This document shows, in pieces, positions 1 through 9,538 of a stretch of DNA of 64,000 bases. The stretch's first letter is position 1. Each line of letters begins with the position of its first letter. The notes under the pieces were generated by a model. The model had not been told where the DNA came from and did not search any database. It saw nothing but the letters and a program-made list of their open reading frames with translations. The position numbers and the translations under genes are program-made. The DNA comes from Bacteroidales bacterium (GTDB lineage Bacteria > Bacteroidota > Bacteroidia > Bacteroidales > UBA932). The stretch lies in assembly GCA_022647615.1 (NCBI GenBank), contig JALCKZ010000001.1, forward strand, positions 918,178 to 982,177. Reading direction: 5' to 3'.

Positions 1-2
1 AT

Positions 3-1169
3 TTTATCGGCAGCGCTCATTATTCTGTAGCGCAGCTTAAGGATGTGAATTTCTTGAAGAAGTATGGACATGCTTCATCTATAATGGATTACGCTCGCTT
101 CAATTATGTTGCTGAGCCTGGTGACAATATTCCGCAGAACCTGTTGTTCCCTTGCATTGGACCTTATGACAAGTGGGCAATTCAGTGGGGCTATAAGAGG
201 TTGCCTAATTTTACTCCCGACAGTGAAATCCCTTACCTGAGCAATGTTGTTAAGGAGAAAATAAAGGATCCTATTTATCAGTTTGGAACAGAGAGCAGCG
301 TAAACGACCCAAGATTGCAGAGTGAGGACCTTGGTGCTAATCAGATGGAAACCAATGAAGTAGGAACGCGCAATCTTAAGTTTATCATGAAGCATTTGGT
401 TGAGTGGACCAACACTCCTAATGAGGGATATGATAATTTGCTGGAACTTTATGATCAGGTATTAGGACAGTATAAGAGATATAACAACCACGTAGCCAAA
501 TGGATAGGAGGTGTTTATCAGGAAGAAAAATATTCTGACCAGCCTGGTGCTCTTTATACTCATGTAGAGAAAGCAAAGCAGAAAGAGGCAATGGCTTATT
601 TAAAGAGAAACACTTTCTCTCCTCAGATGTGGCTGACTCCTAATGATATAATGGAGAAAATTGTCCGCCGTCCGGATGTTGTACTGGAGCAAATCTACAA
701 TTCAACTTTAGACAATCTTGTCTCACGACGGGTTCTTCTTAACTGCTATGAAGATGAAATTTCCAACGGGGCAAAGGCATATACTTTGAGCGATTATTTT
801 GCCGATATGAATTCTATGATTTTTGCACCTGCTGCTGCCGGAGCAAAAGAGGCATCAGCTCAGAGAATCATGCAAAAGGCTTATGTTAAGCATCTTGTAG
901 ATTTGTACACCGGAGCAAATGCAATGACATTTAGGATGGGAGACAGAACAATCGCTACAGGAATGGCTGCTGATAAAGACAATTCAGACATAGGTTCAAT
1001 GGTATATTATCAGCTGACACAGCTTCAGCAAAAATGTCTTGCAGCATCCGCTGCCGGAACAGTTGTGCAAAAAGCTCACTACAAATTTTTGTATGACAAA
1101 ATCCACAAAGCATTAACAGAGCAAAAGATAAAAACTGAAGGCTCTTCTGTAGTAAACCTTGGTTTCTAA
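3..1169 (+). CDS. Zinc-dependent metalloprotease, C-terminal part (5' end outside window)
   Basis: The reading frame is open from base 3, so the gene starts upstream; the GTG at 45 is not a true start. The stretch KKYGHASSIMDYARFNYVAE near the beginning matches the region after the metal site in the Bacteroidetes DUF5117/DUF5118 zinc metalloproteases (a large reprolysin-like family, usually above 800 residues). The HExxH motif itself is not in the window. The remaining 374+ residues are the helical C-terminal part, without membrane segments. The family is usually exported. The substrate is unknown. The gene carries one copy of the dispersed 9-mer TCCCGACAG at 215-223 (coding for PDS). The next gene converges on it, 4 bp away. 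Confidence 0.8.
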   Translation, partial: FIGSAHYSVAQLKDVNFLKKYGHASSIMDYARFNYVAEPGDNIPQNLLFPCIGPYDKWAIQWGYKRLPNFTPDSEIPYLSNVVKEKIKDPIYQFGTESSVNDPRLQSEDLGANQMETNEVGTRNLKFIMKHLVEWTNTPNEGYDNLLELYDQVLGQYKRYNNHVAKWIGGVYQEEKYSDQPGALYTHVEKAKQKEAMAYLKRNTFSPQMWLTPNDIMEKIVRRPDVVLEQIYNSTLDNLVSRRVLLNCYEDEISNGAKAYTLSDYFADMNSMIFAPAAAGAKEASAQRIMQKAYVKHLVDLYTGANAMTFRMGDRTIATGMAADKDNSDIGSMVYYQLTQLQQKCLAASAAGTVVQKAHYKFLYDKIHKALTEQKIKTEGSSVVNLGF

Positions 1170-1173
1170 AAAT

Positions 1174-1722
1174 TTATTTCCGCAATCTTTGGAAAAACTC
1201 CCAGAGAACAACTCCCACGGAGACGGAAACGTTGATTGAATGTTTGGTGCCGCATTGAGGAATCTCAATGACGGCATCACTCATATCTACCACAGACTGT
1301 TGAACGCCGGCAACTTCATTGCCAAATACAAGCGCATATTTGTAAAAAGTTCCTTCGCAACTTTTTACAAGATTCAGCTTGTCAAGCATAATTGAGCCTT
1401 CAGCCTGCTCTATGCTTATAATGGTATATCCTTGAGCCTTAAGCTTTTGTATGGCATCCGGCGTTTCATCAAAATGCTCCCACTCCATGGAAAGCTCTGC
1501 GCCAAGGGCGGACTTGTGAATTTCTGCGGATGGCGGAGTGGCGCAAATGCCGCACAGATAGAGCTTTTCTGCGGCAAAGGCATCTGCAGTACGGAAAGCT
1601 GCTCCAATATTAAACTGCGAGCGGATGTTGTCCAGCACCAGTACTACGGGAATACGAGGCACCTGCTTAAATTCCTCAACGCTAGGCCTGCCCAATTCAC
1701 TATTTAAAAGTTTCCTGCCCAT
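1174..1722 (-). CDS. TrmH/SpoU family RNA 2'-O-methyltransferase
   Basis: This is an AdoMet-dependent RNA ribose methyltransferase of the trefoil-knot SPOUT class. All three family motifs are visible: LDNIRSQFNIGAAFRTADAF (motif 1, with the catalytic Arg), FGNEVAGV (motif 2) and IPQCGTKHSINVSVSVGV (motif 3, knot and cofactor binding). I chose the start at 1722 (MGRKLLNSELGRPSVEEF), giving 182 residues. A longer frame opens at 1770, but a -7 promoter box lies at 1768-1775, so that ATG would be upstream of the transcript. The target RNA (23S rRNA or tRNA) cannot be told. It converges with the metalloprotease gene. Confidence 0.9.
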   Translation of the reverse strand: MGRKLLNSELGRPSVEEFKQVPRIPVVLVLDNIRSQFNIGAAFRTADAFAAEKLYLCGICATPPSAEIHKSALGAELSMEWEHFDETPDAIQKLKAQGYTIISIEQAEGSIMLDKLNLVKSCEGTFYKYALVFGNEVAGVQQSVVDMSDAVIEIPQCGTKHSINVSVSVGVVLWEFFQRLRK

Positions 1723-1767
1723 TAGTTTAAAATTGTTAAGAAACGGCCTTAAAAATGATAAGTTTTG

Positions 1768-1775
1768 CAAAGATA
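1768..1775 (-). promoter_or_regulatory. -7 box (TATCTTTG) of the TrmH-family gene
   Basis: On the minus strand the sequence reads TATCTTTG, an exact match to the Bacteroidetes -7 consensus TAnnTTTG. No TTTG is found 19 bp upstream, so only half of the promoter is recognised. Confidence 0.5.
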
Positions 1776-1942
1776 TTAATAATGGACAAAAAGATACATC
1801 AGGAATTCTTCCAAAAGCGATTAAATTTTTTTACATTTGCAAATTACGTCTTTTGGGAAAAGGCAAATTTGTAGCTGAAATAATAATTAAAATAATAATA
1901 ACGCCGGAGGGGTTACCGACGGAGAAAAATAAAGCTTAAGTT

Positions 1943-3220
1943 ATGAAACAGGATTTAGAGATATCTGAGTACATTAAAAGAGAGGAAAACCGCCAGATGC
2001 GTGGCGTTGAGTTAATTGCCTCTGAGAACTTTGTGAGCCCGCAAGTCCTTGCTGCGTTGGGTTCTGTATGCACCAACAAGTATGCGGAAGGTTATCCGGG
2101 TCACAGATATTATGGCGGATGCCAGGAGGTTGACAAGATTGAGCAGTGCGCTATTGACAGACTTTGCAAACTGTTTGACGCGCAGTATGCTAATGTTCAG
2201 CCACATTCAGGAGCACAAGCTAATATGGCAGTTATGCTGGCTTGCTTAAAGCCGGGTGATACTTTCATGGGATTGCATTTGGATATGGGCGGTCACTTGA
2301 CGCACGGTTCTCCCGTAAACATCTCAGGTAAAATGTTTCATGCTGTTCCTTACGGTCTTACTCCCGATGGTTATGTAGATTATGACCAGATGGAGAAGAC
2401 AGCTTTGGAGTGCAAGCCAAAACTTATAATTGGCGGCGCATCAGCATATTCCAGAGAGTGGGAGTGGGAGAGAATGAGAGCTATCGCTGATAAAGTTGGT
2501 GCTCTTCTTTGGGTTGATATGGCTCATCCTGCAGGACTAATTGCAAAGGGTCTTTTGAAGAACCCTGTAAAATATGCTCACATAGTAACTTCCACAACCC
2601 ACAAGACCTTGAGAGGCCCGCGCGGTGGTGTGATTTTGCTTGGTCAGGATTTTGAAAATCCTTGGGGAGAGAAAACTCCAAAGGGTGAAATTAAGATGAT
2701 GTCTGCAGTTCTTAACTCTTCCGTATTCCCTGGTATTCAGGGCGGTCCGCTAGAGCACTGCATTGCAGCAAAAGCAGTTTCATTCTTTGAGGATTTGCAG
2801 CCGGAGTTTAAAGATTATGTTGAGCAGGTTAAGAAGAATGCAAAGGTAATGGCGGATGAATTTATGAGCCGCGGTTACAAAGTTGTCAGCGGCGGAACAG
2901 ATAACCACATGATGCTGATAGATTTGCGCACCAAGTTCCCTGATATGACCGGTAAGGTTGTAGAAAACACTTTGGTTCAGGCGGATATCACGGTTAACAA
3001 GAACATGGTTCCTAATGATTCACGCTCTCCGTTCCAGACTTCAGGTTTAAGAGTAGGTACTCCTGCCGTAACAACCAGAGGTTTGAAAGAGAATGATATT
3101 AAGGAGATTGTAAGGCTTATAGATAAAGTTTTGTGCGACATCAGCAACCCTCAGGTTTTGGAGGAAGTCAAGCACGATGTTGGGCAAATGATGGCGGGAC
3201 GCCCTCTATACAACTGGTAG
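1943..3220 (+). CDS. glyA: Serine hydroxymethyltransferase
   Basis: This PLP enzyme converts serine and tetrahydrofolate to glycine and 5,10-methylenetetrahydrofolate. At 425 residues it has the normal bacterial length. Visible motifs are the N-terminal [26 protein letters not shown], and [14 protein letters not shown] with the PLP lysine at about residue 221. The ATG at 1943 is the first in frame. A TACATTTG -7 box lies at 1832-1839, giving a leader of about 100 nt that contains AT-rich and CG-rich stretches. A terminator follows the stop codon. It is a housekeeping gene with nothing odd in it. Confidence 0.97.
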   Translation: MKQDLEISEYIKREENRQMRGVELIASENFVSPQVLAALGSVCTNKYAEGYPGHRYYGGCQEVDKIEQCAIDRLCKLFDAQYANVQPHSGAQANMAVMLACLKPGDTFMGLHLDMGGHLTHGSPVNISGKMFHAVPYGLTPDGYVDYDQMEKTALECKPKLIIGGASAYSREWEWERMRAIADKVGALLWVDMAHPAGLIAKGLLKNPVKYAHIVTSTTHKTLRGPRGGVILLGQDFENPWGEKTPKGEIKMMSAVLNSSVFPGIQGGPLEHCIAAKAVSFFEDLQPEFKDYVEQVKKNAKVMADEFMSRGYKVVSGGTDNHMMLIDLRTKFPDMTGKVVENTLVQADITVNKNMVPNDSRSPFQTSGLRVGTPAVTTRGLKENDIKEIVRLIDKVLCDISNPQVLEEVKHDVGQMMAGRPLYNW

Positions 3221-3231
3221 CCAACAGATTA

Positions 3232-3266
3232 AAGCGGTGCAGCAAAAAGCTAAGCCGCTTTTTTTA
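3232..3266 (+). terminator. glyA intrinsic terminator
   Basis: An inverted repeat AAAGCGG...CCGCTTT with a 17-nt loop is followed by a T run, 12 bp after the glyA stop. Confidence 0.75.
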
Positions 3267-3321
3267 AAGGTCGCGACAGATGGTCTGTCGGGATTATAAA
3301 GAAGACATTTAAGAAGACGAT

Positions 3322-5733
3322 ATGAATATAATTACAAAAACCATCCAGCTGAGTGATGGCAGAACAATTGAAATTGAGACCGGTAAAGTAGCCAAACAGG
3401 CTGACGGCGCAGTGGTTGTGAAGATGGGGGGCACGATGCTCCTGGCCACTGTTACATGCGCAAAAGACGCAGAAGAGGATGTTGATTTCTTACCTCTTCA
3501 GGTAGACTACAAAGAAAAATTCGCGGCAGCAGGAAGATTCCCCGGCGGATTTATGAAAAGAGAGGGGAAAGCTTCAGATTATGAAATTTTAATTGCCCGT
3601 CTGGTAGACAGGGCTTTAAGACCTTTGTTCCCGGAGGATTTCCACGCAGCAGTTTTTGTTAACGTGATGCTAATTTCCGCAGACAAAGATACACAGCCGG
3701 ATGCGCTTGCAGGACTTGCAGCAGCCGGTGCTCTTGCAGTAAGTGATATTCCTTTCCAGGGACCTATCTCTGAGGTTAGAGTTGCACGTAAAAACGGGCA
3801 GTACTGTATCAACCCTGCATTCTCAGAAATGACTGATACAGACCTTGATATAATGGTGGCCGCTACATCTGAAAACATAATGATGGTAGAGGGTGAGATG
3901 AATGAGGTTAGTGAAGACGTTATGCTGGGCGCAATCAAATTTGCTCATGAGGAGATTAAAAAGCAATGCGCAGTACTTAAAGAATTAACTGTCGCAGTAG
4001 GTAAAGAGACAAAGAGAACCTATTGCCATGAGACTAATGATGAGGCAGTTAAAGAGGCATGCCATAAATTCTGCTATGACAAGTGCTATGAAATAGCAAG
4101 CGCGGCAATGATGAAGCATCAGAGAGATGATGCGTTAGATGCTCTAAAAGAGCAGTTTATGGAGACTATTCCGGAAGAGGAGAGAGAAGATAAGACCGTA
4201 ATGGTCAACAGATATTTTGCAGCAGTTGAGAAAGAGGCAATGCGCGCCCTGATTCTTAATGAGAGAAAAAGAATGGACGGCAGAGGAACAAAAGACGTTC
4301 GCCCAATTTGGTGCGAGGTTGATTGCCTTCCTTGCGCTCACGGCTCTGCAATCTTTACAAGAGGTGAGACTCAGGCACTTGCAACTGTTACCCTTGGAAC
4401 AAAACTAGACATGAAATCTAAAGATGAGGTTTTGATTCAGGGCAGCGATGCATTTGTTTTGCATTACAATTTCCCTCCGTTTGCAACGGGCGAGGCTAAG
4501 GCTCAGCGCGGCGTAGGCAGAAGAGAGATTGGTCACGGCAACCTGGCTATGAGGGCTTTAAAGCCTATGGTCCCGACAGGTGAAGAAAATCCTTATGCAG
4601 TCAGAGTTGTTTCAGATATTTTGGAGAGCAACGGAAGCTCCTCAATGGCAACTGTTTGCGCAGGATGTCTTGCATTGATGGATGCCGGAATTCAACTTAA
4701 GAAACCTGTTGCAGGTTGTGCAATGGGTCTTATAGCGGATTCAAAGACAGGTAAATACGCAATCCTTTCTGATATACTTGGAGATGAGGACCATCTTGGA
4801 GATATGGACTTTAAAGTTGCAGGTACCAAGGATGGTATCACAGCAACTCAAATGGATATTAAGTGTGACGGTCTTTCAGAAGAGATTATGGCTGAGGCAC
4901 TTGCACAGGCACATGAAGCCCGCATGCACATCATGGGAGAGATGATGAAGACTCTTCCTGCACCGCGTCCGGACTTGAAGCCTTATGCACCTCGCATTGT
5001 ACAGTTGAGAATTCCTGGAGAGTTTATTGGTGCCGTTATTGGAACAGGCGGAAAAGTTATTCAGGAGATTCAGAAAGTTACCGGTACAACTGTCACAGTT
5101 ACAGAAGAAAAGCAGCCGGACGGAACAACAGTTGGAGCAGTTGATATCTTTGGAGAGAATAAAGAGGGTATGGATAAGGCACTTGCATGGGTTAAGGGTA
5201 TTACCACAGTTCCTGAGGTTGGTACAACTTATCACGGCAAAGTAGTTTCCATTCTTGAGTTTGGAGCATTTGTAGAAATTCTTCCGGGCAAAGAGGGACT
5301 TCTTCACATCTCTGAAATTGCATGGGGCAAGACAGAGAAGGTAGAGGACGTTCTAAAGGTTGGAGATGAAGTTGACGTCAAGCTTCTGGAGATTGATGAG
5401 AAGAGCGGCAAGATGCGCTTGTCAATGAGAGCATTACAGCCAAAACCGGAGGGCTATGTAGAGCCGGTTCGCAGACCTCGTCCGGAGGGTGGCCGTGGTG
5501 GTTTTGGAGGTCACGACAGACGTGATGACCGCAGAGGCGGCGATGACAGACGCGGCGGTTCCCGTGGAGGTTATGGTCATGACAGACGTGACGGTGACCG
5601 CAGAGATTCCCGTGACGGTGACCGCAGAGATTCCCGTGACGGTGACCGTGGTCCCCGCAGAGATTTCCATCGCGATGACCGCCATGATGATCACGCACCT
5701 GAAAGCCACACAGATAATGCTCCAACGGAGTAA
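3322..5733 (+). CDS. pnp: Polyribonucleotide nucleotidyltransferase (PNPase) with charged C-terminal tail
   Basis: PNPase is a phosphorolytic 3'-5' exoribonuclease. Domain order: first RNase PH fold (about 10-220), helical linker, second RNase PH fold (from about 318, [12 protein letters not shown], with the catalytic [15 protein letters not shown] near 488), KH domain ([15 protein letters not shown] from about 569) and S1 domain (from about 634, [20 protein letters not shown]). From about residue 714 to 803 there is an extra tail rich in Arg, Asp and Gly, with a repeated DRRDSRDG unit and RGG-like clusters. Typical PNPases end near 700-720. The tail is probably an intrinsically disordered RNA-binding or protein-binding segment; that is an inference. 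An inverted pair CGACAGA/TCTGTCG lies 30-50 bp upstream of the start. Confidence 0.97.
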   Translation: MNIITKTIQLSDGRTIEIETGKVAKQADGAVVVKMGGTMLLATVTCAKDAEEDVDFLPLQVDYKEKFAAAGRFPGGFMKREGKASDYEILIARLVDRALRPLFPEDFHAAVFVNVMLISADKDTQPDALAGLAAAGALAVSDIPFQGPISEVRVARKNGQYCINPAFSEMTDTDLDIMVAATSENIMMVEGEMNEVSEDVMLGAIKFAHEEIKKQCAVLKELTVAVGKETKRTYCHETNDEAVKEACHKFCYDKCYEIASAAMMKHQRDDALDALKEQFMETIPEEEREDKTVMVNRYFAAVEKEAMRALILNERKRMDGRGTKDVRPIWCEVDCLPCAHGSAIFTRGETQALATVTLGTKLDMKSKDEVLIQGSDAFVLHYNFPPFATGEAKAQRGVGRREIGHGNLAMRALKPMVPTGEENPYAVRVVSDILESNGSSSMATVCAGCLALMDAGIQLKKPVAGCAMGLIADSKTGKYAILSDILGDEDHLGDMDFKVAGTKDGITATQMDIKCDGLSEEIMAEALAQAHEARMHIMGEMMKTLPAPRPDLKPYAPRIVQLRIPGEFIGAVIGTGGKVIQEIQKVTGTTVTVTEEKQPDGTTVGAVDIFGENKEGMDKALAWVKGITTVPEVGTTYHGKVVSILEFGAFVEILPGKEGLLHISEIAWGKTEKVEDVLKVGDEVDVKLLEIDEKSGKMRLSMRALQPKPEGYVEPVRRPRPEGGRGGFGGHDRRDDRRGGDDRRGGSRGGYGHDRRDGDRRDSRDGDRRDSRDGDRGPRRDFHRDDRHDDHAPESHTDNAPTE

Positions 5734-5742
5734 ATTATAAGG

Positions 5743-5864
5743 CAGGCTGGATTTTGCAAAATTGATTGCAAATCAAGCACATACAAAAAGGCGCTCGGCT
5801 GATTTAGGCCGAGCGCTTTTTTATAATTATTTACATATCAGGCTGTTTTGCAAAATCCAGCCTG
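5743..5864 (+). repeat. 122-bp palindromic element (family 2), full copy
   Basis: It is bounded by 19-bp perfect inverted ends (CAGGCTGGATTTTGCAAAA and its complement). It fills the gap between the convergent pnp and lipoprotein genes. The same element in the other orientation is at 14568-14689, also 122 bp. Its centre is a strong hairpin that acts as a terminator. Confidence 0.85.
5787..5823. terminator. Bidirectional terminator inside the 122-bp element
   Basis: The stem GCGCTCGGC/GCCGAGCGC (5791-5799 with 5808-5816) has an A run on the left and a T run on the right. It could stop pnp from the left and the lipoprotein gene from the right. Confidence 0.85.
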
Positions 5865-5875
5865 CGCTTTTAAAA

Positions 5876-7441
5876 TTAATCCATGAACGTGATGCTCTTA
5901 AACGTAATGCCATTAAACGTATTGCCGGAAACTCCCGTCTGGCCGGTCTTTAGCACAAGATCTATGTTCCCTGGAACTGTAAACCCAGACGCCGCTACAG
6001 TACCAAACGCTAAATACCAATTTGTATCCGTTATAATAGAACCAAATCTTAATTTAGTTAAATTAGGCATCCACGCCAAGGCGCGATCTGCTAAAGTGGT
6101 TACACTTGGGAAAAATAGTGACTCTATGCCTAAGCAATTAGTGAAAGTATAAGAAGGAATTGCCTTTACATATTCCAAAGAAACATACTTAAGGGCTCGG
6201 CAATTCATAAACATTTTTTCTGGAATTGTGTTTGAACGATTGTTTATATATGCAGCAAGAGTGGAGTCATAATAACTTACATTGTTGGCTTTGATAAATA
6301 TTGCCGGTACGTCTGTTGTAGACGCAGGGATTGTCTGAATTATTGTAACGCCTTTCGTTCTGACAGTAGCATTTCTACTATTAACGTTATACAGCGAATC
6401 CCTTAATCTCGTATCAGATACTGCTAATTGATTAATCCAAACTTCTGATTCTCCTAGATTGCCAATAACGCTGGAGGAACTAAGAACAGCAGCTTTTCCC
6501 ATAGGTTTATTCATGCTATAAGATTTGCCCGCCTCAAGTGATACTTTTCCGTCTGTCTTAATATAAAAAACATTGCTTGCTGTTTCAAGAAGGTCATTGC
6601 TTACTATACAATATAGGGGACCATAAGTACCCGGGATTGCTACATTACCATAAGAATATGAAAAATCATAATAACCCGTCGACAATCCCGAGACTCTGTA
6701 CTCATCATAGTTTAAATTTGACCACTTAATTTTGGTTTCACCACCCTCAATATAAACCGTTGCCTTACCTGTTTGTGGAAATTGGCCGTCGGCAGACAAA
6801 AGTGTCAAATACTTGGTGGCGTTATAACTTGCGGGGATAGGGCTACCAAATGTAAATTTTATTATTGCATTGGCGTTCTTGAAATTAAACAATGGGATGG
6901 TTCCGTTTGCTCCGGCCGTTGCACTGGCGTACATCAATGCACGTTGAGGTGAATATGCAGATGCAGATGTTTTTTCTCCCGGAACAATCTTCCAAACAGA
7001 ATGAAAAGGAACAAAAGTAAGGCTATTATTATTCCAATCAACAGTAGTGTTAGGGTCAGGGTAATAACATGCAAATAGCTGATCACCTGCTTTTGCAGAC
7101 AAACTTCCTTTGAACTCCCCAATCTTTGCATTATCTGTTCCGTTATAAGTAAAAGTCGTATTGTCATTTTGGGTATCATTAATGACATGAATCTTATCAT
7201 CGGTATGCCAGGTAACGTGAAAAATATTTCCATCCCCCGGTGTAAAATAAACCTTGGTCTGGTCATCCCCGCCTGTAGAAGCTCTGACAGTTGTAATCAC
7301 ATTTCCTTTTTCTCCCGACAGATCTGTTTTGGTTTCCGACAGTTCATCTGATTTTGCACAGGATGTTGCCGTCAGCGCCATAATCACCGCACCGGCAGCC
7401 ATTGCCGCCATTGCGTATCTTTTTGTAAATATCTTTTTCAT
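5876..7441 (-). CDS. Fimbrillin/BspA-like surface lipoprotein A
   Basis: A 521-residue exported lipoprotein. The signal peptide MKKIFTKRYAMAAMAAGAVI ends in a lipobox LTATSC with Cys near residue 29. The N-terminal half has the shared motif TKVYFTP...VTWHTDDKIHVIND...YNGTDNAKIGEFKG and resembles Bacteroidetes fimbrillin-like proteins. The C-terminal part has BspA-type leucine-rich repeats (MFMNCRALKYVSLEYVKAIP, TNCLGIESLFFPSVTTLADR) and the family end motif DLVLKTGQTGVSGNTFNG. I chose the start at 7441 because it matches the paralogs; an ATG at 7462 adds seven residues taken from a GTGCCACAA-like repeat. It lies 26 bp downstream of lipoprotein B, probably cotranscribed. Function in adhesion or binding is inferred from the family only. 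Confidence 0.85.
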   Translation of the reverse strand: MKKIFTKRYAMAAMAAGAVIMALTATSCAKSDELSETKTDLSGEKGNVITTVRASTGGDDQTKVYFTPGDGNIFHVTWHTDDKIHVINDTQNDNTTFTYNGTDNAKIGEFKGSLSAKAGDQLFACYYPDPNTTVDWNNNSLTFVPFHSVWKIVPGEKTSASAYSPQRALMYASATAGANGTIPLFNFKNANAIIKFTFGSPIPASYNATKYLTLLSADGQFPQTGKATVYIEGGETKIKWSNLNYDEYRVSGLSTGYYDFSYSYGNVAIPGTYGPLYCIVSNDLLETASNVFYIKTDGKVSLEAGKSYSMNKPMGKAAVLSSSSVIGNLGESEVWINQLAVSDTRLRDSLYNVNSRNATVRTKGVTIIQTIPASTTDVPAIFIKANNVSYYDSTLAAYINNRSNTIPEKMFMNCRALKYVSLEYVKAIPSYTFTNCLGIESLFFPSVTTLADRALAWMPNLTKLRFGSIITDTNWYLAFGTVAASGFTVPGNIDLVLKTGQTGVSGNTFNGITFKSITFMD

Positions 7442-7467
7442 AAAAAATTTCTTGTGCCACAATCTTG

Positions 7468-9057
7468 TTAATCCATGAACGTGATGCTCTTAAACGTAAC
7501 GCCGTGGAATGTTGTCCCTGATATTTCGGTGCCGTTATTGTCTTTCTGGCCGGTCTTTAGTACAAGGTCTATTTCTCCTGCTGCATCTCTATTCCAAAAC
7601 ACGTTGTTTGTTCCCCAATCACCGTTCTCTAGAATAGAACCAAACATTATTTTAGTTAACTTTTTAGTGTTCTGAAATGCGTTAGAGCCAACTGTTGTGA
7701 CCTTTGGAAGGAATATTGACTGTAGTATGCTGCAATCTTGGAAAGCAGATGAAGTAAGTGCCGTTACTTTTCCCAAGGAAACATACTTAAGGCCTGAGTA
7801 AAAGGAAAACATAGAGGTGCCAATTGCTGTTGAATAATTGTTAATGTATGTACCTATTTTCGTACAAAAGTAATTCTCACGGGTAGCAGCTGCAGGATCT
7901 GGATTTGCCTGAATTATTGTAATGTTAGATGGTGTTGTATCAAGGTGCAGTGCTACATCTCCTATATACTGGGTAAAAGAAGCAGGTGCTTGGTTAATCC
8001 AAACCATCTTAGTGTTATCACTAACAGCGACGCTACTAGTGCCGTTGGTAGTTATAATAGCAGCTTCTTGTACTTCCTTGTTCAAGCCGTAAGATTTGCC
8101 CGCCTCAAATACTGTAAGACTGGATGATAAGTTACCATCTGCTTTTATGTAATAAACCTTGGTTGCAGTGGCAAGAGGCGCATCACTGAACAAGTAGTAT
8201 ATTGGTCCTATATCAGCCTTGGTGCTGGCGACAGTTCCGTCTGCATTATAAAACTGCATGCTAGGAATTACCAGTTGATTCCATGTGTTGTTTGCAGAGA
8301 GATTTAAAGTGCTTGCAGAATGATATTCAACAGCGCCAAATTTTCTTTCTGACCATTTTAACGTTGCTGCATCTCCGGTACCGGAAATGGTTGCGGTGCC
8401 TGCTATTGGCATCATGCCGTTTCCTGAAACAACTGTTATGTATTTGAATTCTTGTGCTGCCGTTCCGCCTGTTACGGTACTCTTGATGATGGCATTTGCA
8501 TTTTTAAAAGTGACAAGTGGAACAGCATTGTCTGACGCTACGGACGCACCGGCATACATCAGTGAATTATTTGTTGCATCTCCGGAGGTTGTGTTTCCGT
8601 CCCAAATTGCTTGGTCATTGGCAGTTGCACCTGTATAGCTCACAGATATTGCATTTTTAGCTGCGTCAACGGTGCCATTTGCATTATAGAAAGCATACAC
8701 CTGGTTTCCGGCGCTTGCGTTCAAACTGCCGCTGGTGTTTTTAAAACTTCCTCTTTGTGCATTGTCAGTACCATCATAAGTATAAACAGCAGAGGCATTT
8801 GTAGCATCATTGATTACAGTTATTGCATCACTTGTCTTCCACGTAACCTTCTTCCCGTTTGTAGTTGACCCGTCGGGAGCAATATAAACTTTAGTCAAAC
8901 CCTCATCAATATTTGCGTTGATGGATGTAATGGCATTTTTTGTTTTGGTTTCCGACAGTTCATCTGTCTTTGTGCAGGATGTTGCCGTCAGCGCCATAAT
9001 CACCGCTCCGGCAGCCATTGCCGCCATTGCGTATCTTTTTGTAAATATTTTTTTCAT
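7468..9057 (-). CDS. Fimbrillin/BspA-like surface lipoprotein B
   Basis: A 529-residue paralog of lipoprotein A with an almost identical first 28 residues and lipobox TATSC. The N-terminal module has TKVYIAPDGST, KKVTWKTSDAITVINDATNA and YDGTDNAQRGSFKNTSG. The C-terminal LRR module has SMFSFYSGLKYVSLGKVTAL and SAFQDCSILQSIFLPKVTTV, then the family end DLVLKTGQ...GTTFHGVTFKSITFMD. Near-identity of the signal region beside divergent bodies suggests gene conversion or recent duplication. It is preceded by the small-protein gene and the 126-bp element, in the same order as at the two plus-strand loci. Confidence 0.85.
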   Translation of the reverse strand: MKKIFTKRYAMAAMAAGAVIMALTATSCTKTDELSETKTKNAITSINANIDEGLTKVYIAPDGSTTNGKKVTWKTSDAITVINDATNASAVYTYDGTDNAQRGSFKNTSGSLNASAGNQVYAFYNANGTVDAAKNAISVSYTGATANDQAIWDGNTTSGDATNNSLMYAGASVASDNAVPLVTFKNANAIIKSTVTGGTAAQEFKYITVVSGNGMMPIAGTATISGTGDAATLKWSERKFGAVEYHSASTLNLSANNTWNQLVIPSMQFYNADGTVASTKADIGPIYYLFSDAPLATATKVYYIKADGNLSSSLTVFEAGKSYGLNKEVQEAAIITTNGTSSVAVSDNTKMVWINQAPASFTQYIGDVALHLDTTPSNITIIQANPDPAAATRENYFCTKIGTYINNYSTAIGTSMFSFYSGLKYVSLGKVTALTSSAFQDCSILQSIFLPKVTTVGSNAFQNTKKLTKIMFGSILENGDWGTNNVFWNRDAAGEIDLVLKTGQKDNNGTEISGTTFHGVTFKSITFMD

Positions 9058-9073
9058 ATAATATATAGTCTTT

Positions 9074-9199
9074 TACTTGAGGACTTTTTCATAATTTGTT
9101 CATTTTAAATTACTTGATTTTTGGATTTAATGATCATGCATAAACATACATAAACATAAAACACATATAATCAAATGATTATGAAAAAGTCCTCAAGTA
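9074..9199 (-). repeat. 126-bp palindromic element (family 1), copy 1
   Basis: The ends are inverted 22-bp repeats starting TACTTGAGGACTTTTTC; the interior is AT-rich and itself partly palindromic. It lies 2 bp after the small-protein stop (9202) and 16 bp before the lipoprotein B start (9057). Copies 2 and 3 occupy the same place in the other two cassettes, at exactly the same length. Confidence 0.9.
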
Positions 9200-9201
9200 C
9201 G

Positions 9202-9393
9202 TTATCCTATAAGTTTATTCTTATCCGGTTTTGGATTGTACATCTGGGTCAGCTCACCGCCGTCACCGTAATCAGGCGCTTCTCCGCTGGTGGCAATAAA
9301 GCCCTCAGACTCCATCTTAATAACGTTTGATTGAGGTTTTTCATAAGACTGCTTATGCATGCAGCTAGCTGTCGGGATTAAATTTCTTTTCAT
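9202..9393 (-). CDS. Small conserved protein of unknown function (cassette protein 1)
   Basis: A 63-residue protein, one of three relatives in the window. The N-terminal 25 residues vary among copies. The last ~36 residues are nearly invariant: ESEGFIATSG, then xxPDYGDGGELTQ, then MYNPKPDKNKLIG. There is no signal peptide or membrane segment. The conserved part is acidic and glycine-rich, and ends Leu-Ile-Gly. It is the first gene of a cassette with the 126-bp element and lipoprotein B. I do not recognise the family. It could be an assembly partner, a peptide precursor or a leader protein; none of these is supported beyond position and conservation. Confidence 0.75.
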   Translation of the reverse strand: MKRNLIPTASCMHKQSYEKPQSNVIKMESEGFIATSGEAPDYGDGGELTQMYNPKPDKNKLIG

Positions 9394-9433
9394 AATTTTT
9401 TAAATTGTGTATTGTTTAATTTTATATTCACCC

Positions 9434-9530
9434 AAAATGACGCCGTTATCTCCAATATGACGTTGTCATCTCCAATATAACGCTGTCATATCCGATATAA
9501 CGTTGTTATCTCCAAAATGACGTCGTCATT
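9434..9530. repeat. 20-bp palindromic iterons, locus P1 (4.9 units)
   Basis: Tandem 20-bp units of the form AATATAACGNCGTCATATCC. Each has a near-palindromic core (T[GA]ACGNCGTCA). The array lies upstream of the small-protein gene at 9393 and downstream of lipoprotein C. Related arrays are at 11244, 16695 and 21689. Confidence 0.85.
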
Positions 9531-9538
9531 AAAATTAA

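Noticed and set aside
5378..5725. Minus-strand open frames opposite the PNPase tail
   Set aside because: They are shadows of the repetitive Arg/Asp-rich coding sequence.
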